The notes under the pieces were generated by a model that was not told where the DNA came from, did no database searches, and was given only the letters and a program-made list of their open reading frames with translations. The position numbers were made by a program, and so were the translations under genes. A stretch of 64,000 bases of DNA from DATFDN01 sp963818885 (GTDB taxonomy: Bacteria; Pseudomonadota; Alphaproteobacteria; Acetobacterales; Acetobacteraceae): assembly GCA_963818885.1 (NCBI GenBank), contig CAWFTP010000003.1:310001-374000 (forward strand), read 5' to 3'. Shown piece after piece: positions 25,416 to 36,952 of this stretch (within the stretch, counting starts at the first letter, position 1; each line of letters begins with the position of its first letter).

Positions 25416-26756
25416 TGGCACCCCCGCCGCCTCCAGCGTTTCGCCCTGCCGCCGCGCCAGCGCACCCGCATCGAAATCGGCCACCAACTCCTGGAAGAGC
25501 CGGCTCCAGTTCAGCCGTGCGCGCAGCCGCACGAACACGCCGCCCAGCCCGATCGCCGAGCGGTCCATCAGCACGAACTCGCGCGGCGGACGCACGCCGC
25601 CCGTCCGCTTCAGCCCGGCATGGACGCGCTCCGCCACCTCGCGCCCGAACTGCGGGTCGTCGGTCTCCTGGATCGGGCGCACGCGGTCCTCGATCAGCGG
25701 CTCGTAGAGGAACTGCGCCCACATGTTCAGCACCCGCATCTTCTCGCGCGACAAATCGGTGAAGCCCCAGATCTCGTAAGCGTGGTGCGCCTTCTCCTCG
25801 TCGTCGTCTCGCACCGCCTCGTAGAGGTCGATCACGCCGCGCACGAATTTCGCCGGAAACACCCGCACCGCGCCGAAATCGAGCAGATTGACCGATCCGT
25901 CGGCGCGCACCTGGTAGTTGCCCAAATGCGGATCGCCGTGGATCACCCCGTAATGGTAGAACGGCACGTACCAGGCGCGGAACAGCGCCTCGGCGATGCG
26001 GTTGCGCTCCTCCTGCGGCGGGTCTTCGGCGAGGCGCGCCAGCAGCGAGCGGCCGTCGAGCCACGTCATCGTCAGGAGGCGGCGTGTGCTGAATTCGGCG
26101 AACGGCACCGGAACGTGCACGTCTGCCACGTCCTTCAGCATGATCCCGTAGAGGCGCATCTGCGCCGCCTCGCGCTCGTAGTCGAGCTCCTCGCGCAGCC
26201 GCTCAGTCAGCTCCTTGTAGATCTCCTCATGCTGGATGGCGTTGTCCATGCGGTGATAGATCGCCATCGCGAGGCGAAGCTGGCGCAGGTCCGCTTCCAC
26301 CGTGCTCGCCATGTCCGGGTATTGCAGCTTGCAGGCGACATCCGTGCCGTCCGGCAGGCGGGCGCGATGCACCTGCCCGAGGCTCGCCGCGGCGACCGCC
26401 TCATGTGTGAAGGCGGCAAAGCGCTTCTCCCAGTCCGGACCCAGCTCGGCGGCCATGCGCCGGCGCACGAAATGCCAGCCCATCGGCGGGGCGTTGGCCT
26501 GCAGCTGCGCCAGCTCCTCGGCGTATTCGGCGGGCAGCGCGTCCGGCACGGTGGACAGGAACTGCGCCACCTTCATCAGGGGGCCCTTCAGGCCGCCGAG
26601 GATCGCCCGCAAATCCTCGGCGTGCGCCGCGCGGTCGGTCTTCACGCCGAACACCCGCTCGCCCGCGACCCGCGCGGCGATGCCGCCGACCGCGCCCGAC
26701 GTGCGCGCCATGCGACGCAGCTCGCCCAGGAAGCTCGATTCCTCGTCGCGCGGCAT
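25404..26756 (-). CDS. ABC1/UbiB family atypical kinase
   Basis: A 450-residue protein-kinase-like ABC1 (AarF/COQ8) family member. The family's N-terminal KxGQ element appears as LMKVAQFLS (about 60-68). The Ala-rich nucleotide loop is AAASLGQVHRA, the catalytic loop is YGVIHGDPHLGNY and the metal-binding DFG motif is NLLDFGAV. UbiB-type members support ubiquinone biosynthesis or lipid homeostasis, but this one lacks the C-terminal membrane helices of true UbiB. It overlaps the pepF stop as TGATG, so the two are co-expressed. Confidence 0.87.
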   Translation of the reverse strand: MPRDEESSFLGELRRMARTSGAVGGIAARVAGERVFGVKTDRAAHAEDLRAILGGLKGPLMKVAQFLSTVPDALPAEYAEELAQLQANAPPMGWHFVRRRMAAELGPDWEKRFAAFTHEAVAAASLGQVHRARLPDGTDVACKLQYPDMASTVEADLRQLRLAMAIYHRMDNAIQHEEIYKELTERLREELDYEREAAQMRLYGIMLKDVADVHVPVPFAEFSTRRLLTMTWLDGRSLLARLAEDPPQEERNRIAEALFRAWYVPFYHYGVIHGDPHLGNYQVRADGSVNLLDFGAVRVFPAKFVRGVIDLYEAVRDDDEEKAHHAYEIWGFTDLSREKMRVLNMWAQFLYEPLIEDRVRPIQETDDPQFGREVAERVHAGLKRTGGVRPPREFVLMDRSAIGLGGVFVRLRARLNWSRLFQELVADFDAGALARRQGETLEAAGVPPAG

Positions 26757-28537
26757 CAGGCGCTCGCCTCCAGCTCGTCGATGAAGCCCGCGATGATGTC
26801 GAGGCCGCGCTTCCAGAACGCCGGATCGGATGCATCGAGGCCAAACGGCGCCAGCAGCTCCTTGTGCCGCTTGGTTCCACCCGCGCGCAGCATCGCGAGA
26901 TACTTCGCCTGGAACCCCGGGTGCCCCGCTTGGAACTCGGCATAGAGCGCGTTCACCAGGCAGTCGCCGAACGCGTACGCGTAGACATAGAACGGGGAGT
27001 GGATGAAGTGCGGGACGTAGGCCCAGAACACGTCGTATTCGGGCGTGAACTCAAAGGCCGGCCCCAGGCTCTCCGTCTGCACCTGCCGCCAGATCGTGCC
27101 GATCCGCTCGGGTAGGATCTCGCCCTTGCGCCGCTCGTCGTGCAGCAGCGTCTCGAAGCGGTAGAACGCGGTCTGGCGCACGACGGTGTTGAGCATGTCC
27201 TCGACCTTGGCCGCCAGCATCACCCGTCGGCGGCGCTTGTCGCGCTCGGCATCCAGGATCGCCCGGAAGGTCAGCATCTCGCCGAACACGCTCGCGGTCT
27301 CGGCGAGCGTCAGCGGCGTCCCCGACATCAGATAGCCCTGCTCGGCGGCGAGCACCTGATGCACGCCGTGCCCCAGCTCGTGCGCGAGCGTCATCACATC
27401 GCGCGTGCGACCGTGGTAGTTCAGCAGCAGATACGGATGCGCGGACGGCACGGTCGGATGCGCGAACGCCCCGCCCGCCTTGCCGGGCTTGAGCGTCGCG
27501 TCGATCCAGGGCCGCATGAAGAAGCGCCCGCCGATCTCGGCGAGCTCGCCGCTGAACGCGCCATAGGCGCGCAGCACGCGCTTGCGCGCCTCCTCCCAGC
27601 CGACCTTGGCGTCGTCATCCTCCGGCAGCGGCGCGTTGCGGTCCCAGTGCTGCAGCTTGTCGAGCCCGAGCCATTTGGCCTTCAGCCGGTAGTAGCGATG
27701 CGACAGGCGCGGGAAATCGGCGGTGACGGCGGCGACCAGCGCGTCCACCACCTCGTCCTCCACCATGTTGCCGCGGTTTCGCTCGCTCGTCGGGCGCGGA
27801 TAGTGCCGCCAGGTGTCGATGGTCTCCTTGTCCTTGGCGAGCGTGTTGGTCAGAAGCGCGAACAGCTTCACGTTCGCCGCGAACGCCGCCCCGATAGCGT
27901 GCCCCGCCGCCTCCCGCGTCGCGCGGTTCTTGTCCGACAGCTTGTTGAGCGCGGCGTTCACCGTCAGCGACTCGCCCTCCACCGTGATCCGCATCCCGGC
28001 GATCGTCTCGTCAAACAGACGGCTCCACGCGGCGCGGCCGGTGACCTCCTTCTCGTGCAGCAGCCGCTCCATCTCATCCGACAGCTGATGCGGGCGGAAC
28101 ACACGCAGGTCGCGCAGCCAGGGCCGCCAGCGCGACGCCTCGGGATCGGCGAGCTTGGCCTCCAGCAAATCGTCGTCCAGCCGGTTCAGCTCCAGCGTGA
28201 AGAAGATCAGATGGCTGCTGATGGCGGTCACGCGCTCGTTCACGGTCTGGTAGAACTGCGCGATCACGGCATCCGTCGAATCGCCCGCGAACAGGAGCTG
28301 CGCGTAAGAGGCGAGCCGGCCTAGCCGCTCCTCGATCCGCTCGAATTCGGCGATGGCGGCGGCGAGATCGCGCCCGGACAGGCCGGCGAGGCGCCCGGCA
28401 TGCGCGGCCGCGAAGGCGCGAGCCTCCGCCTCCGCCCGGTCCAGGTCGCGCGCCACGACCGGGCTGTCGAGGGCGGGGTAGAGATCGGAAAGGTCCCAGG
28501 CGGGTAGCGCTTCGGCGGCGGCGCCGGTCTGTGCCAT
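26756..28537 (-). CDS. pepF: Oligoendopeptidase F family zinc metallopeptidase (M3)
   Basis: A 593-residue M3B peptidase that cuts oligopeptides in the cytoplasm. The zinc motif HELGH lies at about residue 384 within LAHELGHGVHQVL. The N-terminal helical lobe and SPFYVYAYAFGDCLVNALYA near the C-terminus are typical of PepF. The length is normal. The start at 28537 overlaps the 5' end of the divergent acyl-CoA synthetase frame, which argues for a later start of that gene. Confidence 0.92.
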   Translation of the reverse strand: MAQTGAAAEALPAWDLSDLYPALDSPVVARDLDRAEAEARAFAAAHAGRLAGLSGRDLAAAIAEFERIEERLGRLASYAQLLFAGDSTDAVIAQFYQTVNERVTAISSHLIFFTLELNRLDDDLLEAKLADPEASRWRPWLRDLRVFRPHQLSDEMERLLHEKEVTGRAAWSRLFDETIAGMRITVEGESLTVNAALNKLSDKNRATREAAGHAIGAAFAANVKLFALLTNTLAKDKETIDTWRHYPRPTSERNRGNMVEDEVVDALVAAVTADFPRLSHRYYRLKAKWLGLDKLQHWDRNAPLPEDDDAKVGWEEARKRVLRAYGAFSGELAEIGGRFFMRPWIDATLKPGKAGGAFAHPTVPSAHPYLLLNYHGRTRDVMTLAHELGHGVHQVLAAEQGYLMSGTPLTLAETASVFGEMLTFRAILDAERDKRRRRVMLAAKVEDMLNTVVRQTAFYRFETLLHDERRKGEILPERIGTIWRQVQTESLGPAFEFTPEYDVFWAYVPHFIHSPFYVYAYAFGDCLVNALYAEFQAGHPGFQAKYLAMLRAGGTKRHKELLAPFGLDASDPAFWKRGLDIIAGFIDELEASA

Positions 28538-28584
28538 GTCGGGAAGGTGCCCCTGCTGCTATGTCGGTGTCATGTAAGCGGATC

Positions 28585-30300
<1,716 letters not shown>

Positions 30301-30381
30301 CGCGGGGAGGCGGTACGGAATTACTCCGGCACTCGGCCGGGATGATCCGATACTGTGCATGACGGTGTCTGGTAGTGACGC

Positions 30382-31176
30382 ATGACCCTCACGCTCGAAA
30401 AAGTTAGCTCGCCGGACCTGTGTGAGGGTTCGGAATGGGCCGTGGCCGACGAGGACGCTCTAGCGGAGCACGTGGCGCGCATCGCGGTCGGTCAGTACCG
30501 GCACGTCGCCAAGATCGTTCTGGGCGAAGGGGCGACGTCCGCCGTCGTCACCCAGTCGGCGAAGGTCGATGCGATTGCCCTGTTAACGCTCAAGAAGGAC
30601 GAGGAGCCATGGCATCGCGATGGGTGGCTCTTCCAGGCGATCTCCTGGATCGCCGCCCACAACGCCAGTGGCGTCGCCATCCGGGCACCGCATCTTATCA
30701 AAGCCCACAAGGGGTTCGACGGGCTCAAGCTGGAATTGAGTGACGCCGGCGAGGTCACCGCCGTGATCATCTTCGAGGACAAGGCGACGGAGCATCCGCG
30801 CGACACCATCCGGGATGACGTCTGGCCAGGGATCGTGAAGCTTGAGCAAGGCGAACGCACCAATGAACTGTGCCAGGAGGTAAGCTCGTTGCTGGAAGCT
30901 CAGCTGAAGACCTTCCCGAACCTGGACGTGGACGCCGCCGTGCAGCAGATCGTCTGGAAGGAGAGGCGGCGCTATCGTGTCGCGATCACCGTCGACAAGC
31001 CCCATCTGACCGCCAAGCAACGCAAACGGCCCTTCAAGGACTACGACACTTATGCCCCCGGCGACATTGCCCGACGCGGAGCGGAGACGATGTGCTTGCC
31101 TGACCTTCGTTCCTGGATGGAGACCTTCGCCGACAAGGTGATCGCGAAGATCGCGGCGTTGCCCGACAATGTTTGA
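30382..31176 (+). CDS. hamA: HamA-like (DUF1837-type) nuclease subunit of a Hachiman/AbpAB-like defence system
   Basis: A 264-residue soluble protein. The centre has GFDGLKLEL (Asp113) followed by VIIFEDKATEHPRD (Glu132-x-Lys134), a PD-(D/E)XK-like core. The C-terminal third (YRVAITVDKPHLTAKQRKR) is basic. HamA of Hachiman is a DUF1837 nuclease with an ExK catalytic pair, encoded just before an SF2 helicase. The same order is found here, and the stop overlaps the helicase start by 8 bases. I assign it by motif and gene order, not by a database match. Codon use is less GC-biased than in the flanks, as expected of an acquired island. Confidence 0.55.
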   Translation: MTLTLEKVSSPDLCEGSEWAVADEDALAEHVARIAVGQYRHVAKIVLGEGATSAVVTQSAKVDAIALLTLKKDEEPWHRDGWLFQAISWIAAHNASGVAIRAPHLIKAHKGFDGLKLELSDAGEVTAVIIFEDKATEHPRDTIRDDVWPGIVKLEQGERTNELCQEVSSLLEAQLKTFPNLDVDAAVQQIVWKERRRYRVAITVDKPHLTAKQRKRPFKDYDTYAPGDIARRGAETMCLPDLRSWMETFADKVIAKIAALPDNV

Positions 31177-34100
31177 TCCGGATACCGTTACCCTCATCCG
31201 GCACGCGCCGCCGCTCGAAGGCCTCGACCTGGTGGCGCTCCCGCAGCTGCTGACGGACGCATTTGCGACCGTGGTCGCAGCGCGGATCAGACTGCGCACC
31301 GGCGCGCCCGACCCTGCTGGCGCCGATGTCGAAGGAACCCTGGCGCTGCTGAGCCGCCTCGCCGCAGCGCAAGAAGCCTATGTCGCCCTCTTGCCGGACC
31401 GGGAAAACCGGGCCGCAGCGGCGTTCGTGGCTGGGGCCGCCCACCAGGCCCGGCGCATAGCGCGCGTCGGCGTGCAGGAACCGAGCCGTATCACCGTCGC
31501 CGCGGTCGGCTCCGAAATCAGCTCGGCCCTGCTGTTCCTGATTGCCGAGGCTTATCCCGACGCTGCGGAAGCCGCCAAGCGGATCAATCCGAACGCGGCG
31601 GACGCGGGCTCGATCGAGCGCGGCCTGCTCGCGGCGCTGAAGATGCTGGCGGAAGGCCGCCTAAGCGACATCTTTGCCGAGCCGCTTCCCGAAATGACTA
31701 CAATACCGTCGGCCGATCGCGCCGTGGAGGCCTTGCTCGTCCTCCTACTGCGGGGGGTCCGGGCATTGGCGCAGCAGCTCAGCGGTCCGTCGGCCGTGGC
31801 GGCGCCGGTCGCCGCGCGACAGTTGTTCCAGCACGCGAAAGCGTTGTGTATAGACGAATTGCCCGACCCGTTCGGCGATGGCCGGCCGGCCTACAGCGTG
31901 TTTTCCGGGCCGCTGCATCTGGCTAACCTGCTCATCGCGGCCGAGCGGGACCTGGGCGGCGCTGCACTGTCGCATCTTCCGGCGCCTGCCGGGGCCGAAC
32001 TCGGCAGCGTGGAGACGGATCGTCCGACGGATGGCTCGGTCGCGCCCATTTCTTTGGCGCAACCACTTGGCTGCGATCCAGCAGGGATATCTGGGGCACG
32101 GCCGGTCGGCGGCGATCAGCTTTCCGACCGGCAGTGGTAAGTCCACACTCGCGGAACTCAAAATTGCGGCGGCCCTGCTGCGAGGTGATCAGGTCGTGTT
32201 CTTGGCGCCCACCCATGCACTGGTCGCGCAAACCGTGAGGGCCTTGCAGAAGACCTTCCGCGAGGTGTCGGTGTTCGGTGACGTGGACGAGGAGGTGACG
32301 CTCTCTACGATCCTCATATTGCCTGAAGTCATCGTCACCACGCCAGAGCGGTGCCTGATGCTGCTCGCCATGCAACCGGAGGCGTTCGCAAACCTCGGCC
32401 TAATCGTGTTCGACGAGTGCCACCTCCTCCACGGGCGGCCGGACGATCGCAGCCGGCGCGGACTTGAATTCGATGTTGTGCTTGCTGAACCTGACCGGTC
32501 CTGCGTCCGGCGCGGACCTCTTGCTCATGTCCGCGATGATGAAGAATACCGCCGAGATCGCGGGCTGGCTCGGAGACATCACCGGCCGGGAATGCCTCGC
32601 GCTGGACCTCGCGTGGAAGCCAACCCGACAAGCGCGTGGCTGCGTTGTATACGACATGGCGCAACTCAACGCGCTGCGCGACAGGCTGCGGGCGGCGAGG
32701 ACCGAGAAGCCGAAGCAAAAGTCGGTGCCGGCTAAAGTGAAGCGCGAACTGACCGCGCAGCCGTTCGGGTTCTTCGGCCTGAGGCAGACGTGGAGCACGA
32801 AAGCCCGGGAAGACTATGCTCTGCGCGCGCTTCTCGAAACGCCCGAGCCCCTGGGCACCAGCTCCGGCACCAATTGGTACCTCACCCCCAATGGCAACCA
32901 GGTCAGCACGGCGATCGCCGCAGGCTCCGTAGAGGCCGGGATGAAGACCTTGGTTTTCGTCCAGAACACCGTCGCCTGCGGCAGCTGCGTACGCGCATTC
33001 GCTAACCATATGACGCCGCGCGAGGTGAGCCTGACCGAGGAGGAAGCCGGTTGGCGCGCGCTTGTGGTCGAGGAGATGGGTGGCGCCGAGCATTGCTACC
33101 TAGCAGTCGACGAGGGAAGTAAGGTCCGCACCGGCGCGGCGAGCCATCACGGGCTGCTACTGCGCGACGAACGTGAGCTGCATGAGAGCCTGTTCAGGCG
33201 ACGGGACGGCATCGACGCTTTGTTTGCGACTTCCACCCTGGCCCAAGGCATGAACCTGCCCAGCGAGGTGGTGATCATATGCGGCGACAGTCGGTTCGAC
33301 CCGAACGTCGACAAGCTGAAGCAGCTGGAAGCCCATGAGCTGCTCAATGCGGCCGGCCGCGCCGGCCGGGCGGGCGAAGGCGCTCAGGGGTTTGTACTCC
33401 TGGTTCCCAGCCATGTGATCGGCTTCGACCAGGCGAAGTCTCTGATCAGCAGCGACTGGATGGACTTACAGGCGATCTTCGAGCAGTCGGACCAATGCCT
33501 GATCATCGACGATCCCCTAGCAGCTGCGCTCGACGTGATACATACCGGCATCACGCAGAGCGGCGCGGGCGCATACCTCCTCGGGCGGCTCCCGGTGTCG
33601 GTGACGGCGGGGGAGCCCGACCCGGCGGAAGCGATGCTCAAGCGGACGTTTGCGGCCTATCGCCGGAAGCAGGCCGGCGACGAGGCTTGGATCTCCTCGC
33701 GGATCAATGCGGCGCTTGCGGCGCGTCCGGCCGCCGCTGAAGAAGCGTTCAGGTGGATCGGTCTGGTGGCCGCCTCCACCGGGCAATCGATCGACCTTCT
33801 GGAAGGGGTGTTGGCGTTGGTCGACGGCGGTGCGCTCGAAGGTGACGCTGGTCAGGTGATCGCGGCGCTTCTGGGTTGGATCGAGCAGATGCCCGCTCGG
33901 CTTCTGGAGCTGGTGCGACCCGAAAGCCTCGAGGGCCTCTTCGGCGAGGCCTATAAGAAGCTGCCGACGGACGAGGCGCGGGCACTTGAAGCGCTTGAGA
34001 TGATCCGGCGGATCCTCCCGGTCTGGATGTCCGGCGCGCCGGTCCGAGACATCGAGTGGGCAATCCAGGGCAAAGCTACGGGGCTTGGCTACTGTGAGAC

Positions 34101-34475
34101 CGCGCGCCACTTTGTGACGCGGGTCGCACCCGACCTTGCCTTCGTGGCGGGTCTTCCCGCGCGCCTCCTGCTCGCGCGCCACGCAGCGACGACCCCGATG
34201 ATCCGGCGGAGGTCCCGACGATATTGGCGACCCTCGGAAGCATTGTGCGCGAAGGGTGCCACTCACCGGAATCACTCGCGGTGCGTCTCGAGGCTGGCCG
34301 CCAGGTCTCCCGAGTGGCAGCTCGCCGCTTGTTCGATGTGGCGGCTCCCCATCTCATCCCCGGTACACCGACCGAAGCTTTTGAGACCACGCAAGCGCGG
34401 GTCCGAAACGCGATGGCCGTCGCCATGTTCCAAGATCTCAACTCCGTTCCTCCCGACCCGCCGGCCATTACCTAA
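31169..34475 (+). CDS. hamB: Ski2-like DEAD/DEAH helicase, HamB-like partner (three frame breaks)
   Basis: About 1100 residues in total. An N-terminal helical region of roughly 300 residues leads to the helicase core. Walker A is FPTGSGKST (near 32120), followed by LAPTHALVAQT, TTPERC and the DECH box (near 32409). The second RecA domain has TSTLAQGMNLPSEVV and NAAGRAGRAGEG. A winged/helical C-terminus ends at 34475. The frame breaks near 32035 and 32450 (one extra base each) and near 34180 (one missing). All segments are conserved in the right order, so the gene is probably intact in the organism. In Hachiman the helicase senses damaged or phage DNA and releases the nuclease. Confidence 0.7.
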
Positions 34476-34519
34476 GCGGGTCGTGCGAGGGCACTCGGCA
34501 ACACGCCCTTCCTTCACGA

Positions 34520-34868
34520 GGGGGACGCCCGGAAGGTCCAGCCGCCGCAGCCAAATCCCGGTCTCCGAATTGCGGAGCACCACCGGGTATCTCGGCGACC
34601 TGCTTCGCATAGAAGCCCGCATGCAGCGCGTTACGGAAGAACACGCGAAAACCTGATTGAAATCAGGAACGCGCGCCACGCGTCCGGATGCTCGAACGGG
34701 TAGCCCAAATCGTGCACATGTATTAGCACGCCCGGCTTCACGCGCGGCAGCAAGTGGAACAGCTGGTAATGCACGTCGTCGCCTGTTTTTATCACGTGCG
34801 TCGAGTTCGATGAACAGGATGCCGTTCGCTTCCGGCCCATCGACGATCGCGGCATCGACCTCCTGCAC
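34520..34868 (-). pseudogene. C-terminal remnant of a class I SAM-dependent methyltransferase
   Basis: Across two or three shifted frames the minus strand reads QEVDAAIVDGPEANGILFIE, then THVIKTGDDVHYQLFHLLPR, KPGVLIHVHDLGYPFEHPDAWRAFL and a tail with LRNSETGIWLRRLDLPG. This is the order of the second half of Methyltransf_24-type methyltransferases. There is no intact frame or start. The missing first half may be the inverted fragment just to the right. Confidence 0.55.
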
Positions 34869-34883
34869 GGCGGCGAGCCGCTA

Positions 34884-35012
34884 CGACTACTCCGGAGGGC
34901 CGTAACCGTGGGGCGACGGCATCATCCCGCGCGCGATGATCGGGCATTTCCGCCCGCGCCGGGTGCTGGAGATCCGCTCGCCGCCGTGCAGGTTCAACGC
35001 CGTGGACAAGGC
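34884..35012 (+). pseudogene. N-terminal remnant of a class I methyltransferase (opposite orientation)
   Basis: The plus strand reads SRYDYSGG, then after a stop IIPRAMIGHFRPRRVLEI, which matches the lead-in to motif I (VLEIGSG) of the same methyltransferase type. It is interrupted by stops and lacks the glycine loop. It faces the C-terminal remnant, as expected after an inversion inside one gene. No gene is intact between 34476 and 35059. Confidence 0.4.
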
Positions 35013-35059
35013 CCCGGCGACATTGCAATGATACCAACCAGCTTCCGGGGAGGACCGAC

Positions 35060-35341
35060 ATGCCGTCCAAAGCCCCTGACCAGCGGGGGGCCGTACGCGC
35101 CTCCGCCCAACGCGTCGCCGCGCCGCCGACCCAGGCCAGGATAAAGCGCCTGCCGCCCGCCTACGCGCTCGCCTGGCTGCACCTGCTCCCCAAGTCGGCG
35201 TTTCCCATCCGCTCGCCGGACGACATGGCGGGCAAGATTTCGGCGCTGCTCTTCGACCGCGCGGCGCCGGCCGAAGGGGCCGCTCACGCGCTCCCGGCGG
35301 GAGCGCAGCCGCAACCGGGCAGCAAACGCGGCGCGCGCTGA
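35060..35341 (+). CDS. Small protein of unknown function, first gene of the C70-protease cassette
   Basis: A 93-residue basic protein with no recognised domain. It is Ala/Pro/Arg-rich at both ends, with a short hydrophobic centre (YALAWLHLLPKSAFPI). A strong GGGGAGGA lies 6 bases before the ATG, and the protease gene follows 27 bases after the stop, so it is probably translated as part of the cassette. It could be a chaperone or inhibitor of the protease; this is only a guess from position. Confidence 0.5.
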   Translation: MPSKAPDQRGAVRASAQRVAAPPTQARIKRLPPAYALAWLHLLPKSAFPIRSPDDMAGKISALLFDRAAPAEGAAHALPAGAQPQPGSKRGAR

Positions 35342-35368
35342 CCTCGGCCGCCGACCCAGGAGGATACG

Positions 35369-36274
35369 ATGGGCCTCTGGTTTCAGAACGGCTACACCGA
35401 TCCCGTATACATAGCGATCCTATGGTACGATCCGGGCTGCAGCCCGCTTCCCTGGCGAAAGAGCGGCTGGTACGAAGTGGCGCCGAGCTCGTCGGTCGAG
35501 ATCGTGGGCGCCGACCTGCGCTCGATCCCGGACTCGAATTTCGCCTGGTTCGCCCAGGCCGACTGGGCGGACGGCCCCTGCTGGTCGGGCGATCCCGCGC
35601 ATAACTGGTACGCCATCCCGCACAACGCCGCGTTCGATCAGTGCTATTCGGACAACACCGGCTGCAACGCGGCCTATCCGTTCATCGCCCAGACGCTCAG
35701 CCGGTCATCGGCCGACTGGACCATCGTCCTCCTGCAGCCGGGGACGGCCGGGCACGGGTTCCAGGGATGCTATTACGGCGTCGCCGGGCAGCCGACGGCG
35801 CATCTGCTCAATTTCACCGTGCCGGCGCAGACGGAATCCAACTGGTGCTGGGCGGCCGTCTCGACCGGCGTCGCGCACTACTACGACAGCGCGAGCACGG
35901 TCACCCAGTGCCAGGTGGTCAATGCGCAGACCGGGCGGACCGACTGCTGCACCAACCCCAGCTCGTCCAACTGCAACGTCACCGGCTACCTCGACCAGGC
36001 GCTGACCTATGTCGGCCATCTGTCGTCCGAGCAGGGTTCGGCCGCCGCCTATTCCACCATGTCCGCTTCGGTCAACGCCGGGACGCCGCCCTGCATCCGC
36101 ATCGGATGGTCCGGCGGGGGCGGTCATTTCATCGGAGTCTACGGCATCGAGCCGACCAACCTGCTTTGGGTGACCGATCCGATCTACGGCCAATCCCTGG
36201 TCAGCGTGTCCACGTTGACCGGCGGGACCTATCAAGGCAACGGGACCTGGACCAACACCTATTTCACCAAGTGA
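35369..36274 (+). CDS. DUF1036 - papain-like cysteine protease (C70/AvrRpt2-like) fusion
   Basis: A 301-residue two-domain protein. Residues 1-110 are DUF1036-like (LWFQNGYTDPVYIAILWYD, WRKSGWYEVAP and cysteine-rich turns). Residues 145-300 are a papain-like domain with a visible triad: Cys160 in TESNWCWAAVSTG, His253 in WSGGGGHFIGV and Asp270 in LLWVTDPIYG. The paired cysteines (CQ, DCC, NCN) match the C70 pattern. There is no signal peptide at the start, though Cys richness suggests an oxidising or extracellular target site. GGAGG lies 7 bases upstream of the start. Catalytic residues are intact. Confidence 0.78.
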   Translation: MGLWFQNGYTDPVYIAILWYDPGCSPLPWRKSGWYEVAPSSSVEIVGADLRSIPDSNFAWFAQADWADGPCWSGDPAHNWYAIPHNAAFDQCYSDNTGCNAAYPFIAQTLSRSSADWTIVLLQPGTAGHGFQGCYYGVAGQPTAHLLNFTVPAQTESNWCWAAVSTGVAHYYDSASTVTQCQVVNAQTGRTDCCTNPSSSNCNVTGYLDQALTYVGHLSSEQGSAAAYSTMSASVNAGTPPCIRIGWSGGGGHFIGVYGIEPTNLLWVTDPIYGQSLVSVSTLTGGTYQGNGTWTNTYFTK

Positions 36275-36290
36275 CGCCGGAGGCATGCCC

Positions 36291-36896
36291 ATGCCGATCG
36301 TGACGCCCGCAGCGCCGAAACCGTCGATCGAGGCCCTGCACGCGATGCTGCCGGCCTTCGTCGCCAGCGCCGGCATCCGGCGGAGCGCGCCGCATTTCGC
36401 CGCCGGCCTCCTCGCGGCGCCGCAGAGCCTTGCAAGCCCCAGCCTGTCCTACCCGGTCTACGCGCTCGGCCTCGCCGACGTCGCCTCCGGCGCCGGACTC
36501 CGGAGAGCCAAGCTCGTGGCGTGGCGGTACGAGTATGCGGCCGGAGGCGAGGTTGTCTCGGCCGAGGTCTCGGCCGGCCGGCGCCCACAATTCGCCGGGC
36601 TCAACGTGAGTTCCAGGTTTCGCCCGGTTTCGCAGGAGCTGCGCTCGGCCGGCGAGGCCGCGGACTTCGCGGGCGAATCCTACGAGGCGAGGCTCTTGCA
36701 GATTTCGGCGATGGGCGTCCGCGCGCTGTGGCTCAAGGCGAAATCGCGTTCGCACGCCGACGTCGTGATCCCGCTCGCGCCGACGCGGCCCGAACTGAAC
36801 GCGGGCCGGCATTACTCGCCCGCGGAACTCATCGCCGCGCTCAAGGAAGCGGCCGAGGCGATGCTTGCAGCCGAGGCGCCCGGAAAGGGAGCCTGA
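36291..36896 (+). CDS. Uncharacterised protein downstream of the C70-like protease
   Basis: About 201 residues, unrecognised. It has an Ala-rich helical N-terminus, a central beta-rich segment (KLVAWRYEYAAGGEVVSAEV) and a C-terminal helix (SPAELIAALKEAAEAMLAAE). The ATG at 36291 is 8 bases after GGAGG and 17 bases after the protease stop, so the genes are co-transcribed. It has no membrane segment or known motif. It may be the protease's partner, substrate or immunity protein. Confidence 0.6.
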   Translation: MPIVTPAAPKPSIEALHAMLPAFVASAGIRRSAPHFAAGLLAAPQSLASPSLSYPVYALGLADVASGAGLRRAKLVAWRYEYAAGGEVVSAEVSAGRRPQFAGLNVSSRFRPVSQELRSAGEAADFAGESYEARLLQISAMGVRALWLKAKSRSHADVVIPLAPTRPELNAGRHYSPAELIAALKEAAEAMLAAEAPGKGA

Positions 36897-36952
36897 ACGC
36901 CCGTCCAGCCGGGGCTCTCCTATGCCGCGTCCGTCGGCTCGAGCGGTCCATG

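Noticed and set aside
31169..34475. Treating the helicase as a decayed pseudogene
   Set aside because: All helicase motifs are intact and in order, and similar single-base breaks hit essential genes elsewhere in the window, so sequencing error is more likely.
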